Assembly: GCA_049516395.1 (NCBI GenBank)
Contig: JBEKTD010000003.1
Coordinates: 186,001 to 250,000, forward strand
Length of the DNA: 64,000 bases
Origin: Fen-1362 sp049516395
Lineage (GTDB): Bacteria; Planctomycetota; Phycisphaerae; Sedimentisphaerales; Anaerobacaceae
Direction of reading: 5' to 3'
The position numbers were made by a program, and so were the translations under genes. Shown piece by piece: positions 31,957-40,828 of the stretch (the first letter of the stretch is position 1; each line of letters opens with the position of its first letter). The notes beneath the pieces are model-generated. The model worked only from the letters and a program-made list of their open reading frames with translations, made no database searches and was not told the DNA's origin.

Positions 31957-34035
31957 ATGTTGGAAGAGCTTAAGAAAATACGCAATATAGGCATTATCGC
32001 TCATATTGACGCCGGCAAAACGACGGTGTCGGAGCGAGTTCTTTATTACGCCGGCAAAACCTACAAAATGGGCGAGGTCCACGACGGCACGGCGGTGATG
32101 GACTACCTCGAAGAAGAGCAAAAAAGAGGAATTACCATTACGTCGGCGGCGACGAGATTCCCGTGGGCCGGCGCGGAAATCAACCTGATTGATACGCCGG
32201 GGCACATTGATTTTACGGCGGAAGTGGAAAGGTCGCTGAGAGTGCTTGACGGGGCCGTTATTGTTTTTGACGGCAGCGAAGGTGTGCAGGCGCAAAGCGA
32301 GACGGTCTGGAGACAGGGACAGAAATACGGCGTGCCCTGCCTTTGCTTTATCAACAAGATGGACAAGGTCGGCGCGGATTTTGAAATGAGCGTTGACAGC
32401 ATCAGGGAAAAACTCGTCGCCCATCCTCTTGTCGTGCAGCTTCCGATAGGGGCTTCGGCCACTTTTACCGGGGTTATAGATTTAATCAAGATGCACGCGG
32501 TTATTTTCGACACGAAAAAGCTGGGGGCGGATTTCGAGGAGATGGAGATTCCCGCGGAGTACCGCAGCAAAGTGGAGCAGGCCAGGCATACGATGCTTGA
32601 GCACGCAGCCGAGCATGATGAAGAAATGATGGATAAATACGTCCACGACAAGCCCATCGAGGAAGAGGTGATTTGCAGGGCGATAAGGAAGGGGACGATT
32701 GCCGGTAAGCTGCACCCGGTATTTTGCGGGTCGGCCTTGCAGTATATCGGCATTCAGAAGCTGCTGGACGCGGTTGTGGCATATTTGCCTTCGCCGATGG
32801 AAAAGCCGCCGATTATTGCCCATACGCCCGGCGACGAGGAAAAGAAAATACCGGTCAAGTGCGACCCGCAGGGCAGTTTAGTAGCTCTTGCCTTTAAGAT
32901 TATCAGCGAGCCGCACGGGGACCTGAATTTTATAAGGATATACCAGGGGACATTGAAGTCGGGCAGCAGGGTGCTCAATGTTACTCGCGACAAGCGGGAA
33001 AATATCACGCGTATGTTCGAGATGCACGCCAACGACCGCAAGATTCTCGAAGAGGCCCACGCCGGGGACATAGTGGCTGTGGTTGGTCCTAAACATACAA
33101 TTACCGGTGACACGCTGAGCGACCCGAAGCATCCGGTGCTGCTTGCCAGTATTACTTTCCCGCAGACGGTAATCAGTATGTCGATAGAGCCGAAGACGGC
33201 CGGCGATAAAAATAAACTGGGCGATGCTCTTGCGGCATTGCGGCGGGAGGACCCGACTTTTGAATCAAGGGTTGACCACGAAACCGGTCAAATGATTATC
33301 AGCGGTATGGGCGAACTTCATCTTGAGATTCTGCAGCACAAGCTGATGAAGGAAAAAGGGGTAGATATCAAGGTTGGCAGGCCTCGTGTGGCGTATAAAG
33401 AGGCGATTACAAGATTAGCCGAAGCTGAAGGCAAATTTGTGCGTCAAAGTGGGGGGCATGGGCAATATGGGCATGTTATTTTGAAGGTTGAGCCCTTATT
33501 TGGCGAAGACGGACACTTGAGTCGGGAGATGGAGTTTATCAATGAAGCAGGGGGAGACAGGGTGCCCAGAGAGTTTGTTGGGGCGGTTGAGAAGGGCGTT
33601 GAAGATGCCCTTGGGACGGGCGTTTTAGGGGGCTATCCCGTTATGGGCATTAGAGTTACGTTAATTGACGGCTCATATCATACGGTGGATTCATCGGATA
33701 TCGCATTTGAGCAGGCGGCGGCGATTGCGATTAAGGCGGCCCTCGAAAAGGCGAAACCAATACTTTTAGAGCCGGTTATGAAGATTGAGGTTCTTGTTCC
33801 GGAGGCCCATTTCGGGGTTATCCAGGCCAGCTTGCTTTCCAAGAGGGGATTTATCACAGACAGCAGGATTCACGGGAAAACGCGGACGATTGACGCTAAG
33901 GTCCCTTTGTCCGAGATGTTCGGGTATTCCAGCGAGATAAGAAGCGCAACAGCCGGGCGAGGCACGTTTACTATGGAACCGTTAAGTTACGAGAAAGTGC
34001 CTGAACAGATTGCTGAGCAGGTTATATCGCTGTAG
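31957..34035 (+). CDS. fusA: Elongation factor G
   Basis: EF-G drives translocation. The 692-residue protein has G1 AHIDAGKT (residues 16-23), switch I RGITITSAAT, G3 DTPGHIDF, G4 NKMD and all later domains, including the domain IV tip (SGGHGQYGHV). Because a terminator precedes it, it may depend on read-through or its own promoter; the spacer is only 28 bases. No tuf follows. Confidence 0.97.
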   Translation: MLEELKKIRNIGIIAHIDAGKTTVSERVLYYAGKTYKMGEVHDGTAVMDYLEEEQKRGITITSAATRFPWAGAEINLIDTPGHIDFTAEVERSLRVLDGAVIVFDGSEGVQAQSETVWRQGQKYGVPCLCFINKMDKVGADFEMSVDSIREKLVAHPLVVQLPIGASATFTGVIDLIKMHAVIFDTKKLGADFEEMEIPAEYRSKVEQARHTMLEHAAEHDEEMMDKYVHDKPIEEEVICRAIRKGTIAGKLHPVFCGSALQYIGIQKLLDAVVAYLPSPMEKPPIIAHTPGDEEKKIPVKCDPQGSLVALAFKIISEPHGDLNFIRIYQGTLKSGSRVLNVTRDKRENITRMFEMHANDRKILEEAHAGDIVAVVGPKHTITGDTLSDPKHPVLLASITFPQTVISMSIEPKTAGDKNKLGDALAALRREDPTFESRVDHETGQMIISGMGELHLEILQHKLMKEKGVDIKVGRPRVAYKEAITRLAEAEGKFVRQSGGHGQYGHVILKVEPLFGEDGHLSREMEFINEAGGDRVPREFVGAVEKGVEDALGTGVLGGYPVMGIRVTLIDGSYHTVDSSDIAFEQAAAIAIKAALEKAKPILLEPVMKIEVLVPEAHFGVIQASLLSKRGFITDSRIHGKTRTIDAKVPLSEMFGYSSEIRSATAGRGTFTMEPLSYEKVPEQIAEQVISL

Positions 34036-34536
34036 AAAAAACATTAATTTCTTTGAAAAATTTTTGTAATTTGCTGGTTGACGTAAGCCGGACTGTATGT
34101 TAAATTACTAATCTTTCAGCCGTAGCGAGCATTGCCAGGATGGCTTTGCGATTGACGAGTTGGGCTGTAACACGTCTTGCGAATCGTGGTCGTCAAGGAC
34201 GGTTTAATTGGTTATTTGGTTTAATTAAGGGGTACAGCAGGGGTTGCCAATAAACCCCGTAAGGGCTGGGATGAGTTGTCGGTTTGGCCGAGGGCCAGAC
34301 AGCTTTGTCCGAAGGATTAGGACCCCGATTCGTTAAGGAAGGCGATTGTGGCGTCGGATGCCTGTGACCGCAGGCATTTGATGACCAAATCAGGTCCTTC
34401 CTGCCAAGAAGGCAAGATAGAACGCTGAAACCGCAGGGGTGTTTTTGTCGGTGCAGTGATAGCAGAAGTGTAGTAGTTACGGTCAAAGGTGTGAAAAAAC
34501 AGGTTGTAACAATACTAAGAATTTGGGCACAGTATT
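34036..34536 (+). ncRNA. Long structured leader upstream of rpsJ (candidate)
   Basis: This 501-base stretch holds no credible gene. It starts with a promoter-like sequence (34078-34106) and contains stable local hairpins: GGGGTT/AACCCC (34240-34258), GTTTGGCC/GGCCAGAC (34282-34300) and ATGCCTG/CAGGCAT (34358-34377), the last within a longer pairing of GGAAGG (34336-34341) with CCTTCC. It is most likely the 5' leader of the S10 operon, perhaps an autoregulatory site for a ribosomal protein. It does not resemble tmRNA or RNase P RNA. Confidence 0.45.
34078..34106 (+). promoter_or_regulatory. Candidate promoter of the S10 operon
   Basis: TTGACG (34078-34083), a 17-base spacer and TAAATT (34101-34106), 430 bases upstream of rpsJ and just after the fusA stop. 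Confidence 0.5.
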
Positions 34537-34851
34537 ATGGCCGGTGAGACAGAAAGAATAAAAATAAGGATGGAAGCATACGACCACAGGATTCTGGACG
34601 CATCCGCAAAGGAAATAGTAGAACACGCCAGAAGGACAAATGCTCGTATCAGCGGCCCCATCCCACTGCCGACACGCATCGAAAGATACACCGTGCTGAG
34701 AAGCCCGCATATCGACAAGAAATCACGTGAACAATTTGAGCTGCGAACACACAAGCGTCTAATCGATATTCGCGAAGCGAATGCTCGGACGGTTGAGGTT
34801 CTTAACCGGCTGGTTGTGCCTGCCGGTGTTTTCGTAAAAATCAAGGCATAA
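34537..34851 (+). CDS. rpsJ: Small ribosomal subunit protein S10
   Basis: The 104-residue protein has the family core (IRMEAYDHRILDASAKEIVEHA, SGPIPLPTRIERYTVLRSPH, KKSREQFELRTHKRLIDI). It opens the long S10-spc-alpha series. Besides 30S assembly, S10 acts in NusB antitermination. Its ribosome binding site is weak. Confidence 0.97.
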   Translation: MAGETERIKIRMEAYDHRILDASAKEIVEHARRTNARISGPIPLPTRIERYTVLRSPHIDKKSREQFELRTHKRLIDIREANARTVEVLNRLVVPAGVFVKIKA

Positions 34852-34881
34852 TAAAGCAGGTCAGTAACAGGGAAGATAAAA

Positions 34882-35535
34882 GTGGCAATGCTGCTTGGAA
34901 AAAAAGTTGGAATGACACAGGTTTACGATGAGAAGGAACGGCTGTTGCCCGTTACGGTCATACAGGCCGGCCCCTGTGTTGTTATGCAGGTAAAGACCGT
35001 TGAGACAGACGGCTATAACGCGGTTCAGCTCGGGTTTGACGACGTGAAAGCGGCGCGCAGCACCAAGGCCGCGATTGCACACGCTGAAAAGGCCAAGACG
35101 GCCCCGAAGAGGTTTATAAGGGAAATGCGTCTTATCGGTGATGCGAAGGTGGAAGTAAACCCGGGCGATGCTGTAACGGTAACGACATTCGCGGAGACTA
35201 AATTTGTCGATGTCATCGGGACAAGCAAGGGTAAGGGTTTTGCGGGCCCGATGAAGCGATACCATTTCGGCGGTATGCCTGGTTCGCACGGCACAGAGCG
35301 CAAACACCGTTCGCCGGGTTCGCAGGCGGGTTATGGAACCGACCGTGGTCACGGTGGTGACATAAAGAAGGGCAAAAAGATGGGCGGACATCTGGGGGCC
35401 AAGAGAATCACAGTCAAAACACATCAGCTTGTTTCAATAGATCCGGAAAATAATCTGCTCGTAGTCAAAGGTTCAGTACCTGGGCCGGCGGGCGGTTACG
35501 TCGTAGTTAGAACGTCACAGAAGAAAAAACTATAG
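34882..35535 (+). CDS. rplC: Large ribosomal subunit protein L3
   Basis: L3 is an early assembly protein near the peptidyl-transferase centre. The 217-residue protein begins LLGKKVGMTQVYDE; the central loop FGGMPGSHGTERKHRSPGS reaches toward the active site. GTG 34882, eight bases after AGGGA, is the better start; ATG 34888 is the alternative. Confidence 0.96.
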   Translation: MAMLLGKKVGMTQVYDEKERLLPVTVIQAGPCVVMQVKTVETDGYNAVQLGFDDVKAARSTKAAIAHAEKAKTAPKRFIREMRLIGDAKVEVNPGDAVTVTTFAETKFVDVIGTSKGKGFAGPMKRYHFGGMPGSHGTERKHRSPGSQAGYGTDRGHGGDIKKGKKMGGHLGAKRITVKTHQLVSIDPENNLLVVKGSVPGPAGGYVVVRTSQKKKL

Positions 35536-35556
35536 GTTGGGCACAGGGATTAGCAG

Positions 35557-36192
35557 ATGATAAGCTTGCCTGTATATGATAAGAGCGGTAAAGAGGTTGG
35601 CAACCTGAAAGTCGCGGAGTCGGCATTCGGCGGGCGCGTGAGATACGCACTGTTGAAGCAGGCGATAGTTATGTACAACGCGAACAAACGGGTGGGGACA
35701 GCCGCAACGAAAGGCAGGGGGCAGATTGAAGGTTCGACCAAAAAGATATACGCACAGAAGCATACCGGTAACGCGAGAGCCGGCACAGTCAGGACGGGCA
35801 AGCGGGTTGGCGGCGGTGTGACATTCGGGAAGAAAGCAAGGGACTTCAGTCAGGACATGCCCAAAAAGCAGAAAAAATTAGCAAGAGATTCGGCGATACT
35901 GTCGAAACTTTTGAGCAATAATGTTGTTGTCGTTGACCAGCTTGCGTTTGAAAAGCCGAAGACAAAGGATTTTGCGAATATACTCGGGAATCTTAAAATA
36001 GAACGCAGTTGTCTTGTGATAATCGGCGAGCACAACGATACGCTTTGGCGCTCAGCGAGAAATATACCGAAGGTGTCGGTGCTTCTGGCGGCGGAGTCAA
36101 ACGCGGGGGATATTTGCAGACATACAAAACTGTTGTTTACCAAAGAGGCATTTCTGTCTCTTATGAACAAAAATGAATCAGGTGAGAATTAA
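35557..36192 (+). CDS. rplD: Large ribosomal subunit protein L4
   Basis: L4 lines the peptide exit tunnel and represses the S10 operon in E. coli. The 211-residue protein has the tunnel loop region VGTAATKGRGQIEGSTKKIYAQKHTGNARAGT. It is placed between L3 and L23 as usual. Confidence 0.96.
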   Translation: MISLPVYDKSGKEVGNLKVAESAFGGRVRYALLKQAIVMYNANKRVGTAATKGRGQIEGSTKKIYAQKHTGNARAGTVRTGKRVGGGVTFGKKARDFSQDMPKKQKKLARDSAILSKLLSNNVVVVDQLAFEKPKTKDFANILGNLKIERSCLVIIGEHNDTLWRSARNIPKVSVLLAAESNAGDICRHTKLLFTKEAFLSLMNKNESGEN

Positions 36193-36203
36193 CTGCCGGC
36201 GTT

Positions 36204-36482
36204 ATGAAAGACCATAATATTATAGTTAAACCGTTGATTACAGAGCAGGGTACGCACCTTGCAGGCAAAATAAGCGCGTACGCGTTCGAAGTGAACAAGG
36301 ACGCCAACAAGATGCAGATTAAGGGTGCCGTTGAGCGATTGTACGCAGTGAAGGTTGACAAGGTGAGAACCGCAAACAGAAAAGGGAAGTTCAGACGCAA
36401 GGGCAGGACGTCGGGTTTCACACAGGACTGGAAAAAGGCCGTGGTGTACCTGAAGCCCGATTATCATATAGACCTGTTCTAA
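36204..36482 (+). CDS. rplW: Large ribosomal subunit protein L23
   Basis: L23 sits at the tunnel exit and docks trigger factor and SRP. The 92-residue protein begins KDHNIIVKPLITEQGT, with AYAFEVNKDANKMQIKGAVE. It starts 11 bases after rplD. Confidence 0.95.
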   Translation: MKDHNIIVKPLITEQGTHLAGKISAYAFEVNKDANKMQIKGAVERLYAVKVDKVRTANRKGKFRRKGRTSGFTQDWKKAVVYLKPDYHIDLF

Positions 36483-36504
36483 TAAAGATAGCAAGAGAAG
36501 CGAT

Positions 36505-37356
36505 ATGGGAATTAAAATATACAAGCCGACAAGTGCAGGACGCAGGAACAGCTCAGTAAATGATTTTGCCGAGCTGACCACCGACAGGCCGGAAAAGTCA
36601 CTGTGTATTCGCATAAAGAAATCAGGCGGCAGAAACCACAGTGGTATGACTATGGTTCGGTTCAGAGGAGGCGGTGCGAGACAGATTTACCGCCTCATTG
36701 ATTTTAAGAGGAACAAAGACGGCGTCAGCGCGAACGTAGCAAGCGTGGAATACGACCCGAACAGGAATTGTTATATATCATTGCTGCACTACGTTGACGG
36801 CGAAAAACGATACATATTGGCCCCGGAAGGCATTAAGCTGGGCGATAAAGTCGAGAGCGGTATGGTTTGCGAGCCGAAAGTTGGTAACGCGATGCCGTTA
36901 GAGGCGATTCCGAGCGGTCTTGAAGTTCATAATATCGAAATGACAGCAGGCCAGGGCGGCAAGTTAGTGCGTGTTGCCGGTTCGGCGGCGAGAATAATCG
37001 CCAAAGAAGGCGACTGGGTAACGCTTCAACTGCCCAGCGGTGAAATGAGAATGGTGCGCAAGGAATGTCGCGCGACGATAGGCAAACTGGGCAATTCCGA
37101 CTACCAGAATATCCGGTGGGGCAAGGCGGGGCGGACAAGACATAAAGGCCGCAGAGGCCACGTTCGCGGCAAGGCACAGAACCCTGTAGCGCATCCGATG
37201 GGCGGCGGCGAAGGCAGGAGCAACGGCGGACGTCATCCCTGCTCACCGACAGGCGTGCTGGCAAAGGGCGGAAAAACAAGATGCCCGAGAAAAGTCAGCA
37301 GCAAGCGAATTATCCGGAGACGCAAGAGCAGCGCACATGGACAAGTGGAAATTTGA
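36505..37356 (+). CDS. rplB: Large ribosomal subunit protein L2
   Basis: L2 is needed for subunit joining and peptidyl transfer. The 283-residue protein is of normal length. The C-terminal motif, DHPHGGGEGR in E. coli, reads AHPMGGGEGR: the functionally important first His is kept and the second is Met. The tail RKVSSKRIIRRRKSSAHGQVEI is atypical but basic as expected. Confidence 0.97.
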   Translation: MGIKIYKPTSAGRRNSSVNDFAELTTDRPEKSLCIRIKKSGGRNHSGMTMVRFRGGGARQIYRLIDFKRNKDGVSANVASVEYDPNRNCYISLLHYVDGEKRYILAPEGIKLGDKVESGMVCEPKVGNAMPLEAIPSGLEVHNIEMTAGQGGKLVRVAGSAARIIAKEGDWVTLQLPSGEMRMVRKECRATIGKLGNSDYQNIRWGKAGRTRHKGRRGHVRGKAQNPVAHPMGGGEGRSNGGRHPCSPTGVLAKGGKTRCPRKVSSKRIIRRRKSSAHGQVEI

Positions 37357-37402
37357 TGTGAAGGATGTTATCGAGGCCGGTTGACCGGCCTGAGGAAATC
37401 GA

Positions 37403-37699
37403 ATGGGAAGATCGCTGAAAAAAGGGCCGTATGTTGACGTGAAACTGTTTGCGAAGGTCAACAAGCAGATACAGACAGGGTTACGCGAGCCGATAAAGAC
37501 CTGGGCACGAAGGTGCACGATAATTCCGGAATTCATTGGTTATACATTTATGGTGCATAACGGCAAAATGTTCCACAAAGTTTACGTTACCGAGGATATG
37601 GTTGGCCATAAGCTCGGGGAATTTTCGCCGACCAGGGTATTCAGAGGACATTCAACAAGGAAGGTAGAAGAAGAGACGGCAGCACCGGCAAGAGAGTAA
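37403..37699 (+). CDS. rpsS: Small ribosomal subunit protein S19
   Basis: The 98-residue protein has RSLKKGPYVDVKLF, RRCTIIPEFIGYTFMVHNGK and GEFSPTRVFRGHS. It binds the 30S head near the A site. A short acidic tail (EEETAAPARE) is present. Confidence 0.97.
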   Translation: MGRSLKKGPYVDVKLFAKVNKQIQTGLREPIKTWARRCTIIPEFIGYTFMVHNGKMFHKVYVTEDMVGHKLGEFSPTRVFRGHSTRKVEEETAAPARE

Positions 37700-37713
37700 G
37701 GTTTTGAATAGAT

Positions 37714-38262
37714 ATGTTGAACCCAGAAAAATTAAAAAAAATCAGTAAGCAGCGCAAAGTTAACGTTGAGCAATTGGGCGGCCAGATTGTAAGGGCGGGG
37801 CTTGATAAGCAGGACGCGATATCGGCTGTAAAGAACTGGCAGCACGGTTTATTCAAGCCGATACCCAGCAGCGAAGACATAAAGCGTCTGGCGACGGCGC
37901 TGGGAGTTGAGCCGAATGATATTGCCGGCTGGTGTTCGACCTGCCGATACGCACCGTTTGCACCGCGCAAGGCACGGCTGGTTACCCAGTTGATAGCGGG
38001 CCGGAAGGTGCAGGACGCGCTGGATATTTTGAAGTTCACGCGGAAGCGTGCCGCGGAAATGATAAGCAAGACGCTTCGCGCGGCGATAGCCGACGCGGAT
38101 GAGCAGGAAGCAGACGTGGATAATCTTTACATAAGTGAGGCGCGTGTGGATGACGCGGGTGTCAGAATCGGCACCAAGCGATGGATAGCCAAGGACAGAG
38201 GCAGAGCTCATTCTCTCACTAAAAAAGGTTGTCATATATATATTACGGTTTCGCAGCCATAA
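37714..38262 (+). CDS. rplV: Large ribosomal subunit protein L22 with N-terminal HTH-like extension
   Basis: The L22 core runs from about residue 75 to 182 (APRKARLVTQLIAGRKVQDALDILKF, tunnel hairpin and KGCHIYITVSQP), equal to a complete L22 of about 110 residues. The first 74 residues are extra. They look helical, and the segment IPSSEDIKRLATALGVEPNDIAGW resembles a Cro/CI (XRE) type helix-turn-helix domain. The extension is in the same frame with no start signal between, so it appears to be a real fusion. ATG 37714 follows rpsS by 14 bases. The role of the extension is unknown. Confidence 0.93.
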   Translation: MLNPEKLKKISKQRKVNVEQLGGQIVRAGLDKQDAISAVKNWQHGLFKPIPSSEDIKRLATALGVEPNDIAGWCSTCRYAPFAPRKARLVTQLIAGRKVQDALDILKFTRKRAAEMISKTLRAAIADADEQEADVDNLYISEARVDDAGVRIGTKRWIAKDRGRAHSLTKKGCHIYITVSQP

Positions 38263-38288
38263 GGGCAGATTCAGAGGCGAATTAAACT

Positions 38289-39071
38289 ATGGGTCAGAAG
38301 GTATCGCCAATAGGTTTTAGGACAGGCATAACCAGGGGCTGGGACAGCACGTGGTTTGCGTCGAAAGCGGACTACGGGACGTTTCTTGTTGAGGACCAGA
38401 AAATTCGCAAGTTCATTGACAAGAAATTCAACCGGCAGATGCCCAAGGGTGGCGTAGCGAAGACGGAAATCATAAGGACCCGCAATGAGGTAACGGTAAC
38501 GCTGCACAGCGCAAGGCCGGGAGTGGTAATCGGCCCGCGAGGCGGCGAGGTTGACAAGCTGCGTGAAGAAATAGAAGCATTGACCGGCCGCAAGGTTACA
38601 GTCAACGTTGTTGAAGTTAAAGACCCGGACCTGAACGCGTTTTTGATTGGCGAAGCGGTTGCTGAGCAGCTTTGCAAGCGGGCGTCATTCAGACGCACGA
38701 TGAAGCAGTTCTGCGAGTCGGCGATGAACGCCGGCGCGAAGGGCGTGAAAATTTTGTGCTCAGGTCGGTTAGGCGGAGCTGAAATAGCCCGGCGTGAGAC
38801 GCAGAGGAAGGGAAGCATCCCGCTTCACACTCTGGACGCGGATGTTGATTATGCCCAGGCCCGTGCCGAGACGACATACGGGACGATTGGTGTCAAAGTG
38901 TGGGTACACCGTGGTCTTTTTGGTGAGCAGATTGTTGCCAAACAAGCACCGAGGCGCAGGCCGTTCGGTCGCGGCGAGGGTGGCGGCGGTGAAGGTTCGA
39001 GCAGGCCGAGACAGGCAAGCAGTCCACCGGCGGATACCGGCGCGGCGCCGACTGAAGGTGGAAATCCTTAG
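38289..39071 (+). CDS. rpsC: Small ribosomal subunit protein S3
   Basis: S3 forms the mRNA entry channel. The 260-residue protein has the KH domain (GVVIGPRGGEVDKLREEIE) and C-terminal domain (GRLGGAEIARRE, TTYGTIGVKVWVH). A low-complexity Gly/Pro/Ser tail of about 45 residues follows, longer than in E. coli. Confidence 0.97.
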   Translation: MGQKVSPIGFRTGITRGWDSTWFASKADYGTFLVEDQKIRKFIDKKFNRQMPKGGVAKTEIIRTRNEVTVTLHSARPGVVIGPRGGEVDKLREEIEALTGRKVTVNVVEVKDPDLNAFLIGEAVAEQLCKRASFRRTMKQFCESAMNAGAKGVKILCSGRLGGAEIARRETQRKGSIPLHTLDADVDYAQARAETTYGTIGVKVWVHRGLFGEQIVAKQAPRRRPFGRGEGGGGEGSSRPRQASSPPADTGAAPTEGGNP

Positions 39072-39140
39072 GCAAGTTAACGGTTTAAGATACGTAATTT
39101 TAGAGATTTGATATTTAGGTTTTAACGTAGGGTTTACAAA

Positions 39141-39563
39141 ATGGCATTGATGCCGAAAAGAGTGAAATACCGTAAGAGCCAGCGTGGCAAGATGAAATGC
39201 AACGCTGCCAGGGCGAATTATGTTGCGTTCGGCGAATACGGTTTGCAGTCGCTGGAGCAGTGCTGGCTCGAAGGCAAGACAATAGAGGCCGGCCGAGTTG
39301 CGGCGACGCATTATCTGCAGCGTGAAGGCAAGGTATATATCAGAGTATTTCCGGCCAAGCCGGTAAGCGCCAAGCCGCTTGAGACGCGAATGGGTAAAGG
39401 TAAAGGCGAGCCGGCGTTTTGGGTGGCGCGAGTCAGGCCTGGCGCGATTTTGTTTGAGATCAGCGGTGTTGACGAGGAAGTTGCTAAACGGGCGTTGTTG
39501 CGTGTGGCGCACAAGATGCCGATGAAATGCAGATTAATCCGTCGCAGACGCACGGTGGGATAA
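39141..39563 (+). CDS. rplP: Large ribosomal subunit protein L16
   Basis: L16 helps position A-site tRNA. The 140-residue protein begins LMPKRVKYRKSQRGKMKCNA and has RVFPAKPVSAKPLETRMGKGKGEPAFWVARVRPG. It has normal length. Confidence 0.97.
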   Translation: MALMPKRVKYRKSQRGKMKCNAARANYVAFGEYGLQSLEQCWLEGKTIEAGRVAATHYLQREGKVYIRVFPAKPVSAKPLETRMGKGKGEPAFWVARVRPGAILFEISGVDEEVAKRALLRVAHKMPMKCRLIRRRRTVG

Positions 39564-39573
39564 GGGTAAACAG

Positions 39574-39777
39574 ATGAAAGCACAAGTTTATCGTGAAATG
39601 AGTACGGATGAGCTTGAGAGCAAGGTTCAGGAATTGGAGCGACACGTGTTTGATTTACGTTCGCAGGCGACGACAGAAAAACTGCAGGATTGCCGGGCGG
39701 CAATTAACGCGCGTCGTGAAGTAGCGAGGATAAAGACGGTATTACGTCAGCGTCAGATAGAGGCCAAAAAACAATAA
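39574..39777 (+). CDS. rpmC: Large ribosomal subunit protein L29
   Basis: The 67-residue helical-hairpin protein (STDELESKVQELERHVFDLRSQ) binds near the tunnel exit beside L23. It starts ten bases after rplP. Confidence 0.93.
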   Translation: MKAQVYREMSTDELESKVQELERHVFDLRSQATTEKLQDCRAAINARREVARIKTVLRQRQIEAKKQ

Positions 39778-39801
39778 GGCCTCCGGTAAGGAATCAGAAG
39801 G

Positions 39802-40074
39802 ATGCAGGAACACAAGATAAAGACGACAAAAGCAGTAGTGATAAGCAAGGGCAGCAGCAAGAGCATAAAGGTTGCCGTAGATTACGTGTACAGGCATCCT
39901 AAGTATGGCAAGACGCTCAAGAGGCAGACCCGGCTGGCTGTTCACGATGAGCAAAATGCTGCCGGCGTTGGTGACGTGGTTGAAGTTACCGGGTGCAGGC
40001 CGTACAGCAAAACCAAAAGGTGGCGCCTCGTGCGCATTATAACGAAAGCGGCCCAGGAACTGCCGCAACAATAG
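39802..40074 (+). CDS. rpsQ: Small ribosomal subunit protein S17
   Basis: The 90-residue OB-fold protein has VISKGSSKSIKVAVDYVYRHPKYGKTLKRQTR and GDVVEVTGCRPYSKTKRWRLV. It binds 16S rRNA early in assembly. Confidence 0.95.
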   Translation: MQEHKIKTTKAVVISKGSSKSIKVAVDYVYRHPKYGKTLKRQTRLAVHDEQNAAGVGDVVEVTGCRPYSKTKRWRLVRIITKAAQELPQQ

Positions 40075-40088
40075 ATGGAAAGCAAAAG

Positions 40089-40475
40089 ATGATACAACAA
40101 GAAACAATGTTGAATATAGCCGACAACTCTGGCGCCAAGACGGCGCAGTGTATCAGAGTTTTGGGTAAAAGCGGTGCCAGGGGCAAGTTCACACGTGCGG
40201 TGGCGAGTGTCGGGGACGTCGTGTGCGTTGCGATAAAGAAGTGGCTGCCCACCTGTCAGCTTGACAACAAGAAGGTGCACAAGTGCGTTATCGTTCGCAC
40301 AAAGCAGCCGATAAGGCGTCCCGACGGGGGATATGTGCGGTTCGATACCAACGCGGCGGTTATGATTGACGCCGAAGGCAACCCAATAGGCACTCGTATT
40401 TTCGGCGCGGTTGCCCGTGAGCTTCGTGAAAAGAACTATATGAAAATTGTCTCGCTGGCAAGCGAGGTTGTTTAA
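40089..40475 (+). CDS. rplN: Large ribosomal subunit protein L14
   Basis: The 128-residue protein begins MIQQETMLNIADNSGAKTAQCIRV and includes IFGAVARELREKNYMKIVSLASEVV. The start is ATG 40089; the frame upstream overlaps rpsQ and is not L14. It interacts with L19 at the subunit interface. Confidence 0.97.
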   Translation: MIQQETMLNIADNSGAKTAQCIRVLGKSGARGKFTRAVASVGDVVCVAIKKWLPTCQLDNKKVHKCVIVRTKQPIRRPDGGYVRFDTNAAVMIDAEGNPIGTRIFGAVARELREKNYMKIVSLASEVV

Positions 40476-40489
40476 ACGGGATACAGCAG

Positions 40490-40828
40490 ATGGCGATGCA
40501 CATTAAAAAAGATGATATGGTACAGGTGATAGCCGGCGACCACAAAGGCACGACGGGCAAGGTGCTTCGCGTGATGCAGGATGAGAACAAGGTAATCGTC
40601 CAAGGTATCAACCTTGCCAAAAAGCATGTTAAGCCGTCGAGAAAGAGTCCTTCCGGCGGGCGGATAAATATCGAGCAGCCGATACATGTAAGCAATGTTT
40701 TGCCGATCAACCCGAAAACATCGAAGGCGAGCAGGGTTCATTTTGAGATTGGCAGCAACGGCGGCAAGCTGAGAGTAGCCGAAGACGGCACAAAAATAAG
40801 CGTAATCAGACATCCGAAAAAGAAATGA
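40490..40828 (+). CDS. rplX: Large ribosomal subunit protein L24
   Basis: The 112-residue protein has the KOW segment KKDDMVQVIAGDHKGTTGKVLRV. L24 initiates 50S assembly. Its stop overlaps the rplE start (ATGA). Confidence 0.96.
   Translation: MAMHIKKDDMVQVIAGDHKGTTGKVLRVMQDENKVIVQGINLAKKHVKPSRKSPSGGRINIEQPIHVSNVLPINPKTSKASRVHFEIGSNGGKLRVAEDGTKISVIRHPKKK

Noticed and set aside
34036..34536. tmRNA, RNase P RNA or a tRNA in the fusA-rpsJ gap
   Set aside because: None of the conserved core sequences of these RNAs is present.
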